Positions 9,462-18,915 of a stretch of 47,107 nt of DNA are shown here, in pieces. The notes beneath the pieces are model-generated. The model was not told where the DNA came from. It ran no database searches and was given only the letters and a program-made list of their open reading frames with translations. The translations under genes were made by a program, and so were the position numbers. Origin of the DNA: a bacterium. GTDB lineage: Bacteria > Calditrichota > Calditrichia > RBG-13-44-9. Each line of letters starts with the position of its first letter. Within the stretch, counting starts at the first letter, position 1. The stretch covers positions 1,316,729 to 1,363,835 of the forward strand of contig CP070707.1 in NCBI GenBank assembly GCA_020350205.1, written 5' to 3'.

Positions 9462-10382
9462 GTGCAAAAATTCAAAATTGGACATTATACAAATCGCGAA
9501 AAAGGTTCCGGCTGCACGGTAATTTTGTGTCCTGAAAAAACCATGGGATCAGCTTATGCGCGAGGGATTTCACCCGGTACGCGGGAATATGCGCTTTTAT
9601 CGCCTTATCGAAAGATGGAGGAGATTCATGCTTTGTTCCTAACCGGAGGAAGCGCCTTCGGACTGGATGCGGCAGCCGGGGTGATGCAATATCTGTCCGA
9701 ACGGGGAATCGGTTATTTCACGCCTTATCGCAGGATTCCCATTGTTCCGGCAGCGGTCATTTTTGATCTCCCGGTCATCGATTCCCAATTTTACCCCAGT
9801 GCAGAGAATGCCTACCAAGCATGTCAGAACGCCAAGCTGGGGAGGACAGAACAGGGGACAATTGGAGCAGGAACCGGTGCAACTATTGGGAAATGGGCAG
9901 GAATTGAATATATCATGAAGGGAGGGGTGGGTTTTTCGCAGCAACAACACGGCGATTTAAGTGTCGATGTCCTTTCGGTTGTGAATCCAGTGGGTGATGT
10001 GGTGAATGAATATAATAAAATATTGGCAGGGGCGAGTAAAGATGGTGTATTTCTTGCAGAACAAAATTCTTCCACCCAATGGATTACTCCTGCTTTCAGT
10101 TTAGGTAATCATACAATTCTCGGTGCAGTTATGACCAACGCCCTGCTTACCAAACAGCAGTTGTACTACCTGACAGAACGTTCCCATAACGGAATTGTAA
10201 AGTCTGTAAAACCAGCCCATACCAGTTATGACGGGGACATAATTTTTGCCTTATCGACCCGGGAGGTAGAGGTAAAAATTGATCTGCTGACTGAAATGAC
10301 CATCGAAGCGGTTCGGCAGAGTATCGTTAATGCGGTCATCCATGCAAAAAGCCTGGGTGGAATCCCCTCTCTCAGAAAATAA
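9462..10382 (+). CDS. P1-family peptidase (DmpA/BapA-like Ntn hydrolase)
   Basis: A 306-residue member of the self-processing N-terminal-nucleophile aminopeptidase family (L-aminopeptidase/D-esterase, beta-peptidyl aminopeptidase). Diagnostic stretches are GSGCTVILCP, FLTGGSAFGLDAA, GTIGAGTGATIGKW and LGAVMTNALLTK; in the family, autocleavage occurs just before the Ser/Thr in this last segment and creates the catalytic N-terminus. No signal peptide is seen, so it probably acts in the cytoplasm. Translation appears to start at GTG 9462, 32 bases after the UXS stop, with only a weak AGG upstream. The physiological peptide or amide substrate is unknown. Confidence 0.82.
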   Translation: MQKFKIGHYTNREKGSGCTVILCPEKTMGSAYARGISPGTREYALLSPYRKMEEIHALFLTGGSAFGLDAAAGVMQYLSERGIGYFTPYRRIPIVPAAVIFDLPVIDSQFYPSAENAYQACQNAKLGRTEQGTIGAGTGATIGKWAGIEYIMKGGVGFSQQQHGDLSVDVLSVVNPVGDVVNEYNKILAGASKDGVFLAEQNSSTQWITPAFSLGNHTILGAVMTNALLTKQQLYYLTERSHNGIVKSVKPAHTSYDGDIIFALSTREVEVKIDLLTEMTIEAVRQSIVNAVIHAKSLGGIPSLRK

Positions 10383-10998
10383 AGAAACGGATGTACATTA
10401 TACCTGCCGCTGTTTGCACTAACCAATCTTTTAGGTAGATCTCCCGCATCAATTCCGGGATGAAAAATTGTTATTCTCTACCTGGCTAGAATGTCCAACT
10501 TCTATTGAACGCAGTCAAGGGGGGTAAGTTATAACTGACCATAATAAGATTTCCATAATAAATCTAATCAATAGATATTATGGTAACTTTAAGATGATGA
10601 AGTTAGAGGCTTAAACTAGAAGATCGTTTTGAGCTGCTAACGACAGGGTTATATCAGCCGGAGGGGAAGTGAGAAAAATGTTTTTATTTATTTAGATGAT
10701 TATTCAGCTTTGCTCAACATTGAATGCCAGAAAGACCGCACTTTGGATGTCATTATGAATTGCCTCCTGACATTAATTCCTCTCATGGATTAGCTCAGGT
10801 TAACTCACCTTCATTCCCCGATTCAATTTGTGTAACGAATTTTGCGTCAAAGTACAAATTTTAGACATTAACTGGGTAATGTGTCGAATAATGCGACAAT
10901 TGAGGCCCGTTAGATTTACTTTTTTGTATTCAAAAAATACTTATTAAAAACATAATTATCAATAATTTATAATCTTATCAGTTAAATCATTTTTTGTG
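10383..10998. other. Long intergenic region before the small-protein operon
   Basis: About 600 bases with no credible coding sequence. Near 10434-10482 two nested inverted repeats occur, an outer GGTAGA/TCTACC pair and an inner TCCCG/CGGGA pair, which could form a structured 3' end for the P1 peptidase transcript, though no T-run follows. At 10882-10898 there is TGTCG-N7-CGACA, a candidate dimeric activator site about 100 bases before the sigma-54-like promoter. The last 100 bases are strongly AT-rich. Confidence 0.5.
10882..10898. promoter_or_regulatory. Candidate enhancer site (inverted repeat) for a sigma-54 activator
   Basis: The 5-base arms TGTCG and CGACA are separated by 7 bases (centre spacing 12), the geometry of a dimeric helix-turn-helix site. 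Its centre is about 110 bases upstream of the -24 element at 10999, the usual distance for NtrC-type enhancer sites. A single occurrence in this window keeps this tentative. Confidence 0.35.
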
Positions 10999-11014
10999 TG
11001 GCACGGGATTTGTT
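10999..11014 (+). promoter_or_regulatory. Sigma-54 (RpoN) -24/-12 promoter
   Basis: The sequence TGGCACG-N4-TTGTT matches the sigma-54 consensus TGGCACG-N4-TTGCW at all but one informative position (T for C in the -12 GC). The GG and TG dinucleotides have the required spacing. Transcription should start near 11025, about 20 bases before the ATG of the first small gene, leaving a short leader with GGAG at 11034-11037. Confidence 0.65.
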
Positions 11015-11045
11015 TATCTAATTATAGAACTTTGGAGCAGACGTG

Positions 11046-11222
11046 ATGATTGAGACAGAAAGATATTACCAGTACATTTCAGAAATTCAAAAGAATCATG
11101 CGGAAAATGACAATCAAGACATCAGCTGCTATGAAGCGATAGCGATATGGTTCAGTAAATGGGTTGGGGATCAGATTTTCAATCAAGAGGATCAAAAAAT
11201 AGATAATAGAAGAGGTAACTAA
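11046..11222 (+). CDS. Small protein, first of a paralogous pair
   Basis: A 58-residue acidic protein, read from ATG 11046 to TAA 11220-11222, with GGAG 8 bases upstream. I do not recognise a family. It is probably helical, and the segment ISCYEAIAIWFSKWVG lines up with SLTDVVIAWLTEGHA of the next gene, Trp on Trp, so the two look like ancient duplicates. Its stop overlaps the ATG of the second gene (TAATG), a sign of translational coupling. There is no signal peptide or membrane segment. It sits directly behind a sigma-54-like promoter, so it is probably expressed only under a specific signal. Confidence 0.65.
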   Translation: MIETERYYQYISEIQKNHAENDNQDISCYEAIAIWFSKWVGDQIFNQEDQKIDNRRGN

Positions 11223-11407
11223 TGGAAAATGTGACGGAATTTCAAAAAGATCATATTGACGCCATTCGCAATTTTTATGAAGAAGTTAATCGCAGAACTA
11301 ATTATCAGTATTCGCTAACAGACGTTGTCATTGCATGGTTGACCGAAGGGCATGCTGAAAAATTCAGGCAGGAAAAAATACATAAAAGGGCAGTAGTCAT
11401 TTCTTAA
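11222..11407 (+). CDS. Small protein, second of a paralogous pair
   Basis: A 61-residue protein starting at ATG 11222, which overlaps the TAA of the upstream gene by one base; AGAGG at 11211-11215 is its ribosome-binding site. Residues 26-50 contain TNYQYSLTDVVIAWLTEGHAE, equivalent in position and pattern to the core of the first small protein. The basic tail (EKIHKRAVVIS) contrasts with the acidic first protein. The helix-rich pattern with a small N-terminal beta-like stretch faintly recalls ribbon-helix-helix or antitoxin-size DNA-binding proteins, but this is not strong enough for a call. The gene ends at a hairpin terminator shared with the convergent yjbQ gene. Confidence 0.65.
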   Translation: MENVTEFQKDHIDAIRNFYEEVNRRTNYQYSLTDVVIAWLTEGHAEKFRQEKIHKRAVVIS

Positions 11408-11451
11408 ACATCATACCTTCATTGGTGTTCATCCATGATGGGTCTCCTCCA

Positions 11452-11478
11452 AAAGGCCGGTTGGGTCAGCCGGCCTTT
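11452..11478. terminator. Bidirectional hairpin terminator
   Basis: Nine-base perfect arms AAAGGCCGG (11452-11460) and CCGGCCTTT (11470-11478) enclose a 9-base loop. T-rich sequence follows on the + strand (TTTCTTATT) and TTTT follows on the - strand. It separates the small-protein operon from the convergent yjbQ gene, whose TGA falls inside the loop. Confidence 0.8.
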
Positions 11479-11897
11479 CTTATTCCAATCATTTGAACCA
11501 CCAGATCTCTCTGCCGCGGACGATTATCAAAATCAATAAAAACGATCTGTTGCCAGGTACCTAATAACAACCTACTATTTTTAAAGGGAACGGTGAAGAA
11601 GGGTTTTATGAGGGAAGATCTGAGATGTGCGTATCCGTTTCCATCGTGCCAGGTTTGATCATGATGATAGGACTTTTTCATGGGAATGATGCCTTCCAAG
11701 AAATCAGGCAGGTCACGAATTAGACCAGGTTCAAATTCAATCGAAGTTAATCCCCCGGTACTCCCGGAGACAAAGATCGTCATCTGTCCCTCGCTGAACT
11801 GGTGGGTAAGAAGCAAATGATCCAGTTGAGTGGTTATATCAATGATGTCGTTGAATCCCTTACTTTGTAAGGGTAAATTCGTAGTTTTTATCTCCAC
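11466..11897 (-). CDS. YjbQ/UPF0047 family protein (secondary thiamine-phosphate synthase type)
   Basis: A 143-residue protein of the YjbQ family, some members of which can weakly replace thiamine-phosphate synthase. The conserved core is FVSGSTGGLTSIEFEPG, YHHDQTWHDGNGYAHLRSSL with its His/Asp/Asn cluster, and LGTWQQIVFIDFDNRPR. The start is GTG at 11897, whose G is the last base of the TAG of the upstream PTS IIB gene, so the two are translationally coupled. The physiological function of the family is unsettled. Confidence 0.82.
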   Translation of the reverse strand: MEIKTTNLPLQSKGFNDIIDITTQLDHLLLTHQFSEGQMTIFVSGSTGGLTSIEFEPGLIRDLPDFLEGIIPMKKSYHHDQTWHDGNGYAHLRSSLIKPFFTVPFKNSRLLLGTWQQIVFIDFDNRPRQRDLVVQMIGIRKAG

Positions 11898-12388
11898 TAT
11901 TTAACCTTTTTTATAAGTTTTTGAAGATCGTATGCGGTGGATGTAGGTAAATCCTGGCATTCAAAGGTAATTCCTTCCTGCATTAATTCCTTTAATAATG
12001 TAATTTCCTCGGATGATAAATATATATAGGAAAGTATTTCCTTTCGATCTTCACGATAATGAATACCTCCAAGATTCACTTTGTTAAAATGAATACCTTC
12101 CTGGTTGAGTATTTTCACGGTTACAGGAGATTTGAATAGAATGAGTATTAATTCTTTCCCGGTTTTCCAGCTCTCAATTTTCTGAAGAATTTCCATGGTG
12201 GATAATATTTCGGTGGATAAATGAGATGGTGCAGCCATTAACATCAATTCTTTTTCCCAATCATGGCTGGCGATAAAATCGTCGATGACAACCAGTTTTT
12301 TTATGGGCAACTGACCACACCAGCCAACAATAACCTGGCCATGAATGAGCCGGTCGTCAATGCGCCAAATTATATTTTGTTTTTGCAT
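11897..12388 (-). CDS. PTS IIB component, mannose/sorbose family
   Basis: A 163-residue IIB domain. The signature RIDDRLIHGQVIVGW is at the N-terminus, with His16 as the expected phosphorylation site. In complete systems the phosphate comes from IIA and passes to the sugar moved by IIC/IID. None of those, nor HPr or enzyme I, is encoded in this window, so this is an orphan here. It is coupled to yjbQ by a one-base stop/start overlap. Stand-alone IIB proteins of this type in FCB and deltaproteobacterial genomes are often thought regulatory, which may apply here. Confidence 0.82.
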   Translation of the reverse strand: MQKQNIIWRIDDRLIHGQVIVGWCGQLPIKKLVVIDDFIASHDWEKELMLMAAPSHLSTEILSTMEILQKIESWKTGKELILILFKSPVTVKILNQEGIHFNKVNLGGIHYREDRKEILSYIYLSSEEITLLKELMQEGITFECQDLPTSTAYDLQKLIKKVK

Positions 12389-12668
12389 GCTTCCCTCAGT
12401 TTGGTGCTGTGTTTAAATTACAAAAAATATCTTTAATACAGCTATGCATGCTAGGTCACTTCGGATGAATAAAATCCGGAATCATTCAGTCATTTAAGTT
12501 GTATTAAATTAGCACATGAATTTTGAACGAGCGAGAAGAAACAATTTAAAATCAATTTCTCTCAAATCTGAGTGGTGTGTGCCAGGAAACTTTGATACCC
12601 CAAACCATTTTATTTGAGTTCTACTTTATGGACTATATATCACCCTTCCAAATGAATGGGGATTTAGT

Positions 12669-13733
12669 TCACAATTCCAAGGGTAAAGTAAAGTGAATTG
12701 TTAATCCTTTTGGTTGATTGTTTTCTGCCCAAATTTTTCCACCATGGGCCTCTGTGATTATACGGCAAATATACAGGCCTAATCCCTGTCCCGATTTGGG
12801 GGAAGAATTATGCTGCAGTCTGTAATATTTATCGAAAAGGAGGGGAAGTCTATCTTCCGGGACGCCCTCCCCATCGTCCGTCACAGATATTCGGGCAAAT
12901 TTTTTATCATTTGTTTTAACCTGTATGGATATTGTGGAATTTTGCGGGGTATGATTGATCGCATTCAGAAGAATATTCGAGGTTAACCTTTGAATTTGAA
13001 AGTCGTCTCCGGAAATAGGAGGAATATCCGCTGGAATGGATCGTTTAATTTTCAAATTTTTTTGATCTGCTTTTATCCAAATCATTGCCAACAAGGTATC
13101 CAGCATCTCCGAAAAATTTATGCTCTCCTTCTGTACAGCAAAAAACTTTTGCTCAAATTTGAAGACCTCAGATAATTCTTCGATCAAATCCAGGGCATAG
13201 TCACTCATATCTATTGCTTTTTCAACAATATTGGTATGACCGTTAGGCAATTTACCGAATGTGCCATTGATCAGAAGCTCTAAATATCCGACGAGACTGT
13301 TTAAGGGAGAACGGATATCATGCAGTAACATGCTGGCCAGTTCAAGTTGGTTTTTCTCCCGCAGATTTACCTTTTCTAAAATTGAAATTATCTGGTCAAA
13401 AATAATCTGCCGGGTATTGGATGGGAGAGAGATGTATAATGTTCCGTGATTTAATTCGGGAATAGCTTTTTGTCCAATGCTAATAATATGACAGGGTGAG
13501 ATTTGTTGTCTGATATATTTTTCAATTTCGAAATTTGTAGAAGATTTCTGTTCATTATCGATTACCAGGAGATCGTAATTACTTTGCGAAATTGATTGCC
13601 TTAAATCTTGCCGGGATATCTTCGATATTGTAAATGAGTGAGGCTCAAGCAGGTCTTTATACCTTTGATAAAATTTTTCCTGCTGAGTAACGATAGCAAC
13701 CTGCCGAATATTCTGATGTGATTGAATCTGCAA
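12669..13733 (-). CDS. Soluble histidine kinase with N-terminal receiver-like domain
   Basis: A 354-residue sensor kinase with no membrane segment. Residues 1 to about 120 look like a degenerate receiver domain (VAIVTQQEKFY at strand 1, DLLVIDNEQ at strand 3). A HisKA dimerisation helix with the phospho-acceptor follows (LLHDIRSPLNSL), then an ATPase domain with N box NILLNAINHTP, G1 DDGEGVP and G2 GQGLGLYI. The start is TTG 13733, two bases after the TAA of the crotonase gene, with AAGGGA inside the crotonase's last codons, so translation is probably coupled. No response regulator is adjacent, so it is an orphan kinase. Confidence 0.85.
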   Translation of the reverse strand: MQIQSHQNIRQVAIVTQQEKFYQRYKDLLEPHSFTISKISRQDLRQSISQSNYDLLVIDNEQKSSTNFEIEKYIRQQISPCHIISIGQKAIPELNHGTLYISLPSNTRQIIFDQIISILEKVNLREKNQLELASMLLHDIRSPLNSLVGYLELLINGTFGKLPNGHTNIVEKAIDMSDYALDLIEELSEVFKFEQKFFAVQKESINFSEMLDTLLAMIWIKADQKNLKIKRSIPADIPPISGDDFQIQRLTSNILLNAINHTPQNSTISIQVKTNDKKFARISVTDDGEGVPEDRLPLLFDKYYRLQHNSSPKSGQGLGLYICRIITEAHGGKIWAENNQPKGLTIHFTLPLEL

Positions 13734-13735
13734 AT

Positions 13736-14518
13736 TTATTTTCCCTTAAAATTCGGTTTTCTCTTTTCCAGGAATGCGGCTGTTCCTTCTTTCATATCCT
13801 CAGTGGCACAAATATTTCCGAACAATTCACTTTCAATATGAAGAGCTGTATCCAAATTTTGCTCAATACCCTCGGTGACTGCTTGCAGAATATATTTGAC
13901 AGCAATGGGAGATTTTTCGCACAGAATTTCGGCAATTTTGGTCGCACGGGTCATCAGTTCAGATTGCGGTACGATCTCGCTAATTAATCCCATTTCCAAT
14001 GCTTTCTGCGCATCAAACATCTCTCCCGTGAGGAGAAAGTACAGTGCTTTGGTTGTGCCGATTAATCTCGGTAACCTCTGGGTTCCTCCGTAACCGGGTA
14101 GGAGACCTAAATTAATTTCAGGTTGACCGAATTTGGCATTGTCTGAGGCAATCCGAATATGGCAGGCCATGGCAAGTTCACACCCTCCCCCCAGTGCAAA
14201 GCCGTTTATAGCTGCAATAACGGGTTTCTCGAGTTTCTCCAGATAACGGTAAACGCGCTGGCCACGGGTCGCAAAAATTCTACCTGAAATCTCATCATGG
14301 CGGCTGATTTCAGCGATATCTGCACCGGCCACAAAGGCTTTTTCCCCACTACCTGTAATGATAATAACCGAAACACTGTCATTCTGCCGCAACTTTTTTA
14401 AAACCTGGAAAAGCTCAGTAACAGTCTCTGCATTTAAAGCATTCAATTTGTCGGGTCGGTTGATGGTGATTAAGCCAATGTTATTGTCAATTTTTAGTAA
14501 TAAATTTTTGGTTTCCAT
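13736..14518 (-). CDS. Enoyl-CoA hydratase (crotonase family)
   Basis: Hydrates 2-enoyl-CoA to 3-hydroxyacyl-CoA in fatty-acid or related degradation. The oxyanion-hole sequence AGADIAEI and both catalytic glutamates are present: one in GGGCELAM and one in FGQPEINLG. The start is the ATG at 14518, which has GGAGGA 7 bases upstream; the frame also opens at a TTG overlapping that site, which I reject. The 260-residue length is typical. No other beta-oxidation gene is nearby; instead it is followed immediately by a histidine kinase. Other crotonase activities (isomerase, dehydratase) remain possible. Confidence 0.88.
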   Translation of the reverse strand: METKNLLLKIDNNIGLITINRPDKLNALNAETVTELFQVLKKLRQNDSVSVIIITGSGEKAFVAGADIAEISRHDEISGRIFATRGQRVYRYLEKLEKPVIAAINGFALGGGCELAMACHIRIASDNAKFGQPEINLGLLPGYGGTQRLPRLIGTTKALYFLLTGEMFDAQKALEMGLISEIVPQSELMTRATKIAEILCEKSPIAVKYILQAVTEGIEQNLDTALHIESELFGNICATEDMKEGTAAFLEKRKPNFKGK

Positions 14519-14544
14519 CGAGCGCTCCTCCAATATTTAAACCA

Positions 14545-15609
14545 TTAAAATAATTCTACCATGCTTTGGGTTCCCAGGATGAAGCGGTGGGTTTTGGGAA
14601 TTCCCCTGGCTTTCAGTATATCCACGTTGGATCCCAGAATACTGCTCTCAATTCGGATGCCTACATTTTCAATTCGACAATTTTCCATAATTATACTGAA
14701 TTCTACTTCACTGTTCCGAAGTTGTGTTTTATCCAGAATTGACGTATAAGGTCCGACATAACTGTTTTCGATACTGGTGTTTTCACCAATTATGACAGGT
14801 CCGCGAATATGACTGGCCAGAATTTTACTACCTTTCCCGACGGACACCTCTCCTGCAATAGTTGATGAATTATCCACCATTCCTGCGACTTGACCCTTTA
14901 AAGTGGATAAAACCAGTCGGTTCGCTTCCAGTAAATCTTCCGGTTTTCCGGTATCTTTCCACCACCCGGTAATTTCCGAAAAGGTGATCTTAAAATCATG
15001 TTCCAATAAATACTGGTGGGCATCGGAAATCTCCAGTTCACCCCTTGCGCTGGGTTCAATGGCATTCACTGCTTCAAAAATACTTTTGTCATATAAATAG
15101 ATACCTGCGACTGCAAATTCGCTTTTGGGGTGCTTAGGTTTTTCTTCCACCCCGACGATTTTATCCCCCTTGATATCTGGAACGCCAAAACGAGAAGGAT
15201 CCTTGACTTTGGAAATTGTCAAATGGCAATTACTCTTTTCCTTTCTGAATTTTTCAACAAAACGTTGAACACCTCCAATAACCATATTATCACCCAGATA
15301 GAAAATAAAGGGATCATCCCCTATAAATTCCTGAGAGATCTTAACAACATGTGCCAGACCAAGTGGGGCTTCCTGGGGAATATATTGGATTTGCACGCCC
15401 CATCTTTCTCCATTTCCAATGGCCTTGGCAACATCATCATTGTCTGCATTGATAACAATTCCCATTTCTTTGATACCTGCCTCTGCAATCGATTCAATTG
15501 CATAGTGAAGAATAGGTTTATTAGCGATGGGAATCAGGTGCTTATTCTGGGTATGGGTAATTGGTCGTAACCGGGTCCCCTTTCCGCCACTGGTTATGAG
15601 TGCCTTCAC
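14545..15609 (-). CDS. Glucose-1-phosphate thymidylyltransferase, long StrD-type
   Basis: Forms dTDP-glucose (or a related nucleotide sugar) from glucose-1-phosphate and dTTP. The 354-residue protein begins VKALITSGGKGTRLRPITHT, carries LGDNM for metal binding, GVEEKPKHPKS and WWKDTGKPEDLL, and has a C-terminal left-handed beta-helix of hexapeptide-like repeats (about residues 235-330). This long layout is that of StrD/GraD-type enzymes rather than of short RmlA. The GTG start at 15609 is fixed by AGAGGAGG 5 bases upstream; a longer reading to 15672 is unlikely. No rmlBCD genes are in the window. It could share a transcript with the crotonase 26 bases downstream. Confidence 0.85.
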   Translation of the reverse strand: MKALITSGGKGTRLRPITHTQNKHLIPIANKPILHYAIESIAEAGIKEMGIVINADNDDVAKAIGNGERWGVQIQYIPQEAPLGLAHVVKISQEFIGDDPFIFYLGDNMVIGGVQRFVEKFRKEKSNCHLTISKVKDPSRFGVPDIKGDKIVGVEEKPKHPKSEFAVAGIYLYDKSIFEAVNAIEPSARGELEISDAHQYLLEHDFKITFSEITGWWKDTGKPEDLLEANRLVLSTLKGQVAGMVDNSSTIAGEVSVGKGSKILASHIRGPVIIGENTSIENSYVGPYTSILDKTQLRNSEVEFSIIMENCRIENVGIRIESSILGSNVDILKARGIPKTHRFILGTQSMVELF

Positions 15610-15869
15610 ATTTTCCTCCTCTGAATTTTCAATGTAGGGAATTTCATTATCATTGTTTGAGTCAAAAGTCACATTTCATTTTGAAATCATTTAAAACTGG
15701 CCTACCCCGATCGGATACAGATGAAGATGACAACCGGAATTTATAAAAAAAAATTGTTAAAAACTGAATTTTTTGAAATTCAAACAAATCCTGGTTTATG
15801 AAATCCTCCTCATCTCCTCCAGATATTCTCATATGTAAGACGGATGGCTGAACAATTTTTAATTTTCAC
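15610..15869. other. Intergenic region between the thymidylyltransferase gene and the groESL promoter
   Basis: Together with the groESL control region this makes a 364-base gap between divergent genes. It is AT-rich; apart from the ribosome-binding site of the - strand gene I see no coding sequence or clear hairpin here. Confidence 0.5.
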
Positions 15870-15897
15870 TTGCAGTGGCAAAAAAAAATATTATATT
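15870..15897 (+). promoter_or_regulatory. Sigma-70-type promoter of groESL
   Basis: TTGCAG at 15870-15875 and TATATT at 15892-15897 are separated by 16 bases. The CIRCE operator begins two bases after the -10 element, so repressor bound there would cover the transcription start. An A-tract fills the spacer. Confidence 0.6.
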
Positions 15898-15898
15898 T

Positions 15899-15925
15899 TT
15901 AGCACTTTAAACAGGAAAGTGCTAA
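15899..15925. promoter_or_regulatory. CIRCE operator (HrcA-binding site)
   Basis: A perfect inverted repeat TTAGCACTT-N9-AAGTGCTAA, matching the CIRCE consensus TTAGCACTC-N9-GAGTGCTAA with compensating changes at the innermost base of both arms. It is 48 bases upstream of the groES ATG. HrcA repression relieved by heat shock is the known mechanism; hrcA itself is not in the window. Confidence 0.93.
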
Positions 15926-15973
15926 AAATACTTCATAAGTATAATATAAACAATATAATAATAGGAGGATATT

Positions 15974-16264
15974 ATGAAGCTTAAACCGTTGGCCGACCGT
16001 GTTGTTGTGAAACCTCTGGAAGATGAGGATAAGTCTCCCGGTGGTATCATTCTTCCGGATACTGCAAAGGAGAAACCCATGAAGGGTGAAATCATTTCCG
16101 TTGGACCTGGAAGCTTAAATGACAAAGGTGAAAGAGTAAAATTGGAAGTGAAAAAGGGTGATGTGGTCATTTATGGAAAGTATTCCGGAACTGATTTCAA
16201 GATGAATAACGAGGACTATTTGATCCTCAGAGAAAGTGATATTTTAGCGATCGTCGAAAAATAA
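15974..16264 (+). CDS. groES: Co-chaperonin GroES (Hsp10)
   Basis: The 96-residue lid subunit that caps the GroEL chamber during ATP-driven folding. It has the standard N-terminus [15 protein letters not shown], the mobile loop [18 protein letters not shown] with the GroEL-binding Ile-Ile-Leu, and the C-terminal [20 protein letters not shown] lies 7 bases upstream of the ATG. It is the first gene of the CIRCE-controlled groESL operon, with groEL starting 29 bases after its stop. Confidence 0.96.
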   Translation: MKLKPLADRVVVKPLEDEDKSPGGIILPDTAKEKPMKGEIISVGPGSLNDKGERVKLEVKKGDVVIYGKYSGTDFKMNNEDYLILRESDILAIVEK

Positions 16265-16269
16265 TTTGA

Positions 16270-17922
<1,653 letters not shown>

Positions 17923-17930
17923 AAATACAA

Positions 17931-17960
17931 AAGCCCTCGATAGTTCGAGGGCTTTTTTTT
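17931..17960 (+). terminator. Rho-independent terminator of groESL
   Basis: Perfect 10-base arms AAGCCCTCGA and TCGAGGGCTT with a 4-base loop, followed by eight or more T residues, 8 bases after the groEL stop. Confidence 0.95.
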
Positions 17961-18062
17961 ATCTCCTTGTATTACCAAGTACTCCTTTTCAAGATCCGTT
18001 CTCTAATATTTTCATTGGATGCCCCCGGGTTTATTCCTAAATTGGCCCAAATTGGATAATTC

Positions 18063-18881
18063 ATGTCAGCAGAATCAGAAATTAAAAAAATAACCGTACC
18101 TGATATTCTTGATCTGAAGAAAAAAGGTCAAAAAATTACAGCTTTAACTGCTTACGATTATCTGATGGCGGAAATGCTGGATCAAGCCGGAATTGATATT
18201 ATCTTGGTTGGTGATTCCCTGGGTATGGTGATTGCCGGGCACCCGAACACCTTACCTGTGAGTATGGATCAAATGATTTATCATACCGGCATCGTAAGCC
18301 GGGCTGTAAAGCGAGCACTTCTGGTGGGTGATATGCCATTTCTATCTTATCAGGCTTCGCTGGAACAAGGTATTGAAAATGCCGGCAGGTTTCTGAAAGA
18401 GGCCAGAGCAGAGGCTGTGAAAATTGAGGGCGGGGAAGTGATGATTCCTTTGATTGAAAAATTAATTCAAATCGGAATTCCAGTGATGGGACATCTGGGA
18501 CTACTACCGCAATCAATTCACAAATATGGTAGTTACAAATTGCAGGGAAAAGAACCGGCAGTAGCTCGGCAATTGAAGGATGATGCGAAAAGGCTGCAGG
18601 AAGTCGGGGTATTTTCCATTGTTCTGGAAAAAATTCCGGCAGATCTGGCCGCTGAAATTACCCGGTCTGTATCGGTCCCCACAATTGGTATCGGAGCTGG
18701 ACCACATTGCGATGGACAAATATTGGTGAGTCATGACATGCTGGGTATCTATGACCGTTTTAAACCTCGTTTTGTAAGAAGATATGCCAATCTGGCTCAA
18801 CAAATGAGAGAGGCGTTTCAAAAGTACCTCCAGGATGTACGTAGTGGTAAATTTCCTTCCGATGAGGAGTCCTTTAAGTAA
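18063..18881 (+). CDS. panB: 3-methyl-2-oxobutanoate hydroxymethyltransferase
   Basis: Makes ketopantoate from 2-oxoisovalerate and methylene-tetrahydrofolate, the first committed step of pantothenate and coenzyme A synthesis. The 272-residue protein has the family blocks TALTAYDYLMAEMLDQAG, ILVGDSLGMVIAGH (metal-binding Asp), LLVGDMPFLSY and VKIEGG with the catalytic Glu, and IGIGAGPHCDGQ near the end. The length is standard. panC follows after 34 bases, so they form an operon. panD and panE are not in the window; metF, which makes the related folate species, lies about 6 kb away and is not linked by transcript. Confidence 0.95.
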   Translation: MSAESEIKKITVPDILDLKKKGQKITALTAYDYLMAEMLDQAGIDIILVGDSLGMVIAGHPNTLPVSMDQMIYHTGIVSRAVKRALLVGDMPFLSYQASLEQGIENAGRFLKEARAEAVKIEGGEVMIPLIEKLIQIGIPVMGHLGLLPQSIHKYGSYKLQGKEPAVARQLKDDAKRLQEVGVFSIVLEKIPADLAAEITRSVSVPTIGIGAGPHCDGQILVSHDMLGIYDRFKPRFVRRYANLAQQMREAFQKYLQDVRSGKFPSDEESFK

Positions 18882-18915
18882 GCGTCAAAATGCAGAATTT
18901 TCCTCAGAAATTAAA

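Noticed and set aside
10434..10482. Nested inverted repeats as a structured RNA gene
   Set aside because: Arms are only 5-6 bases with a long interior; no T-run or conserved core is visible.
12462..12478. Inverted repeat CGGAT-N7-ATCCG upstream of the PTS IIB gene as an operator
   Set aside because: Short arms, no recognised promoter nearby, and no second copy; too weak to call.
15875..15891. TGGCAAA upstream of groES as a sigma-54 element
   Set aside because: No TTGC-like -12 follows, and a sigma-70-type promoter with CIRCE explains the region.
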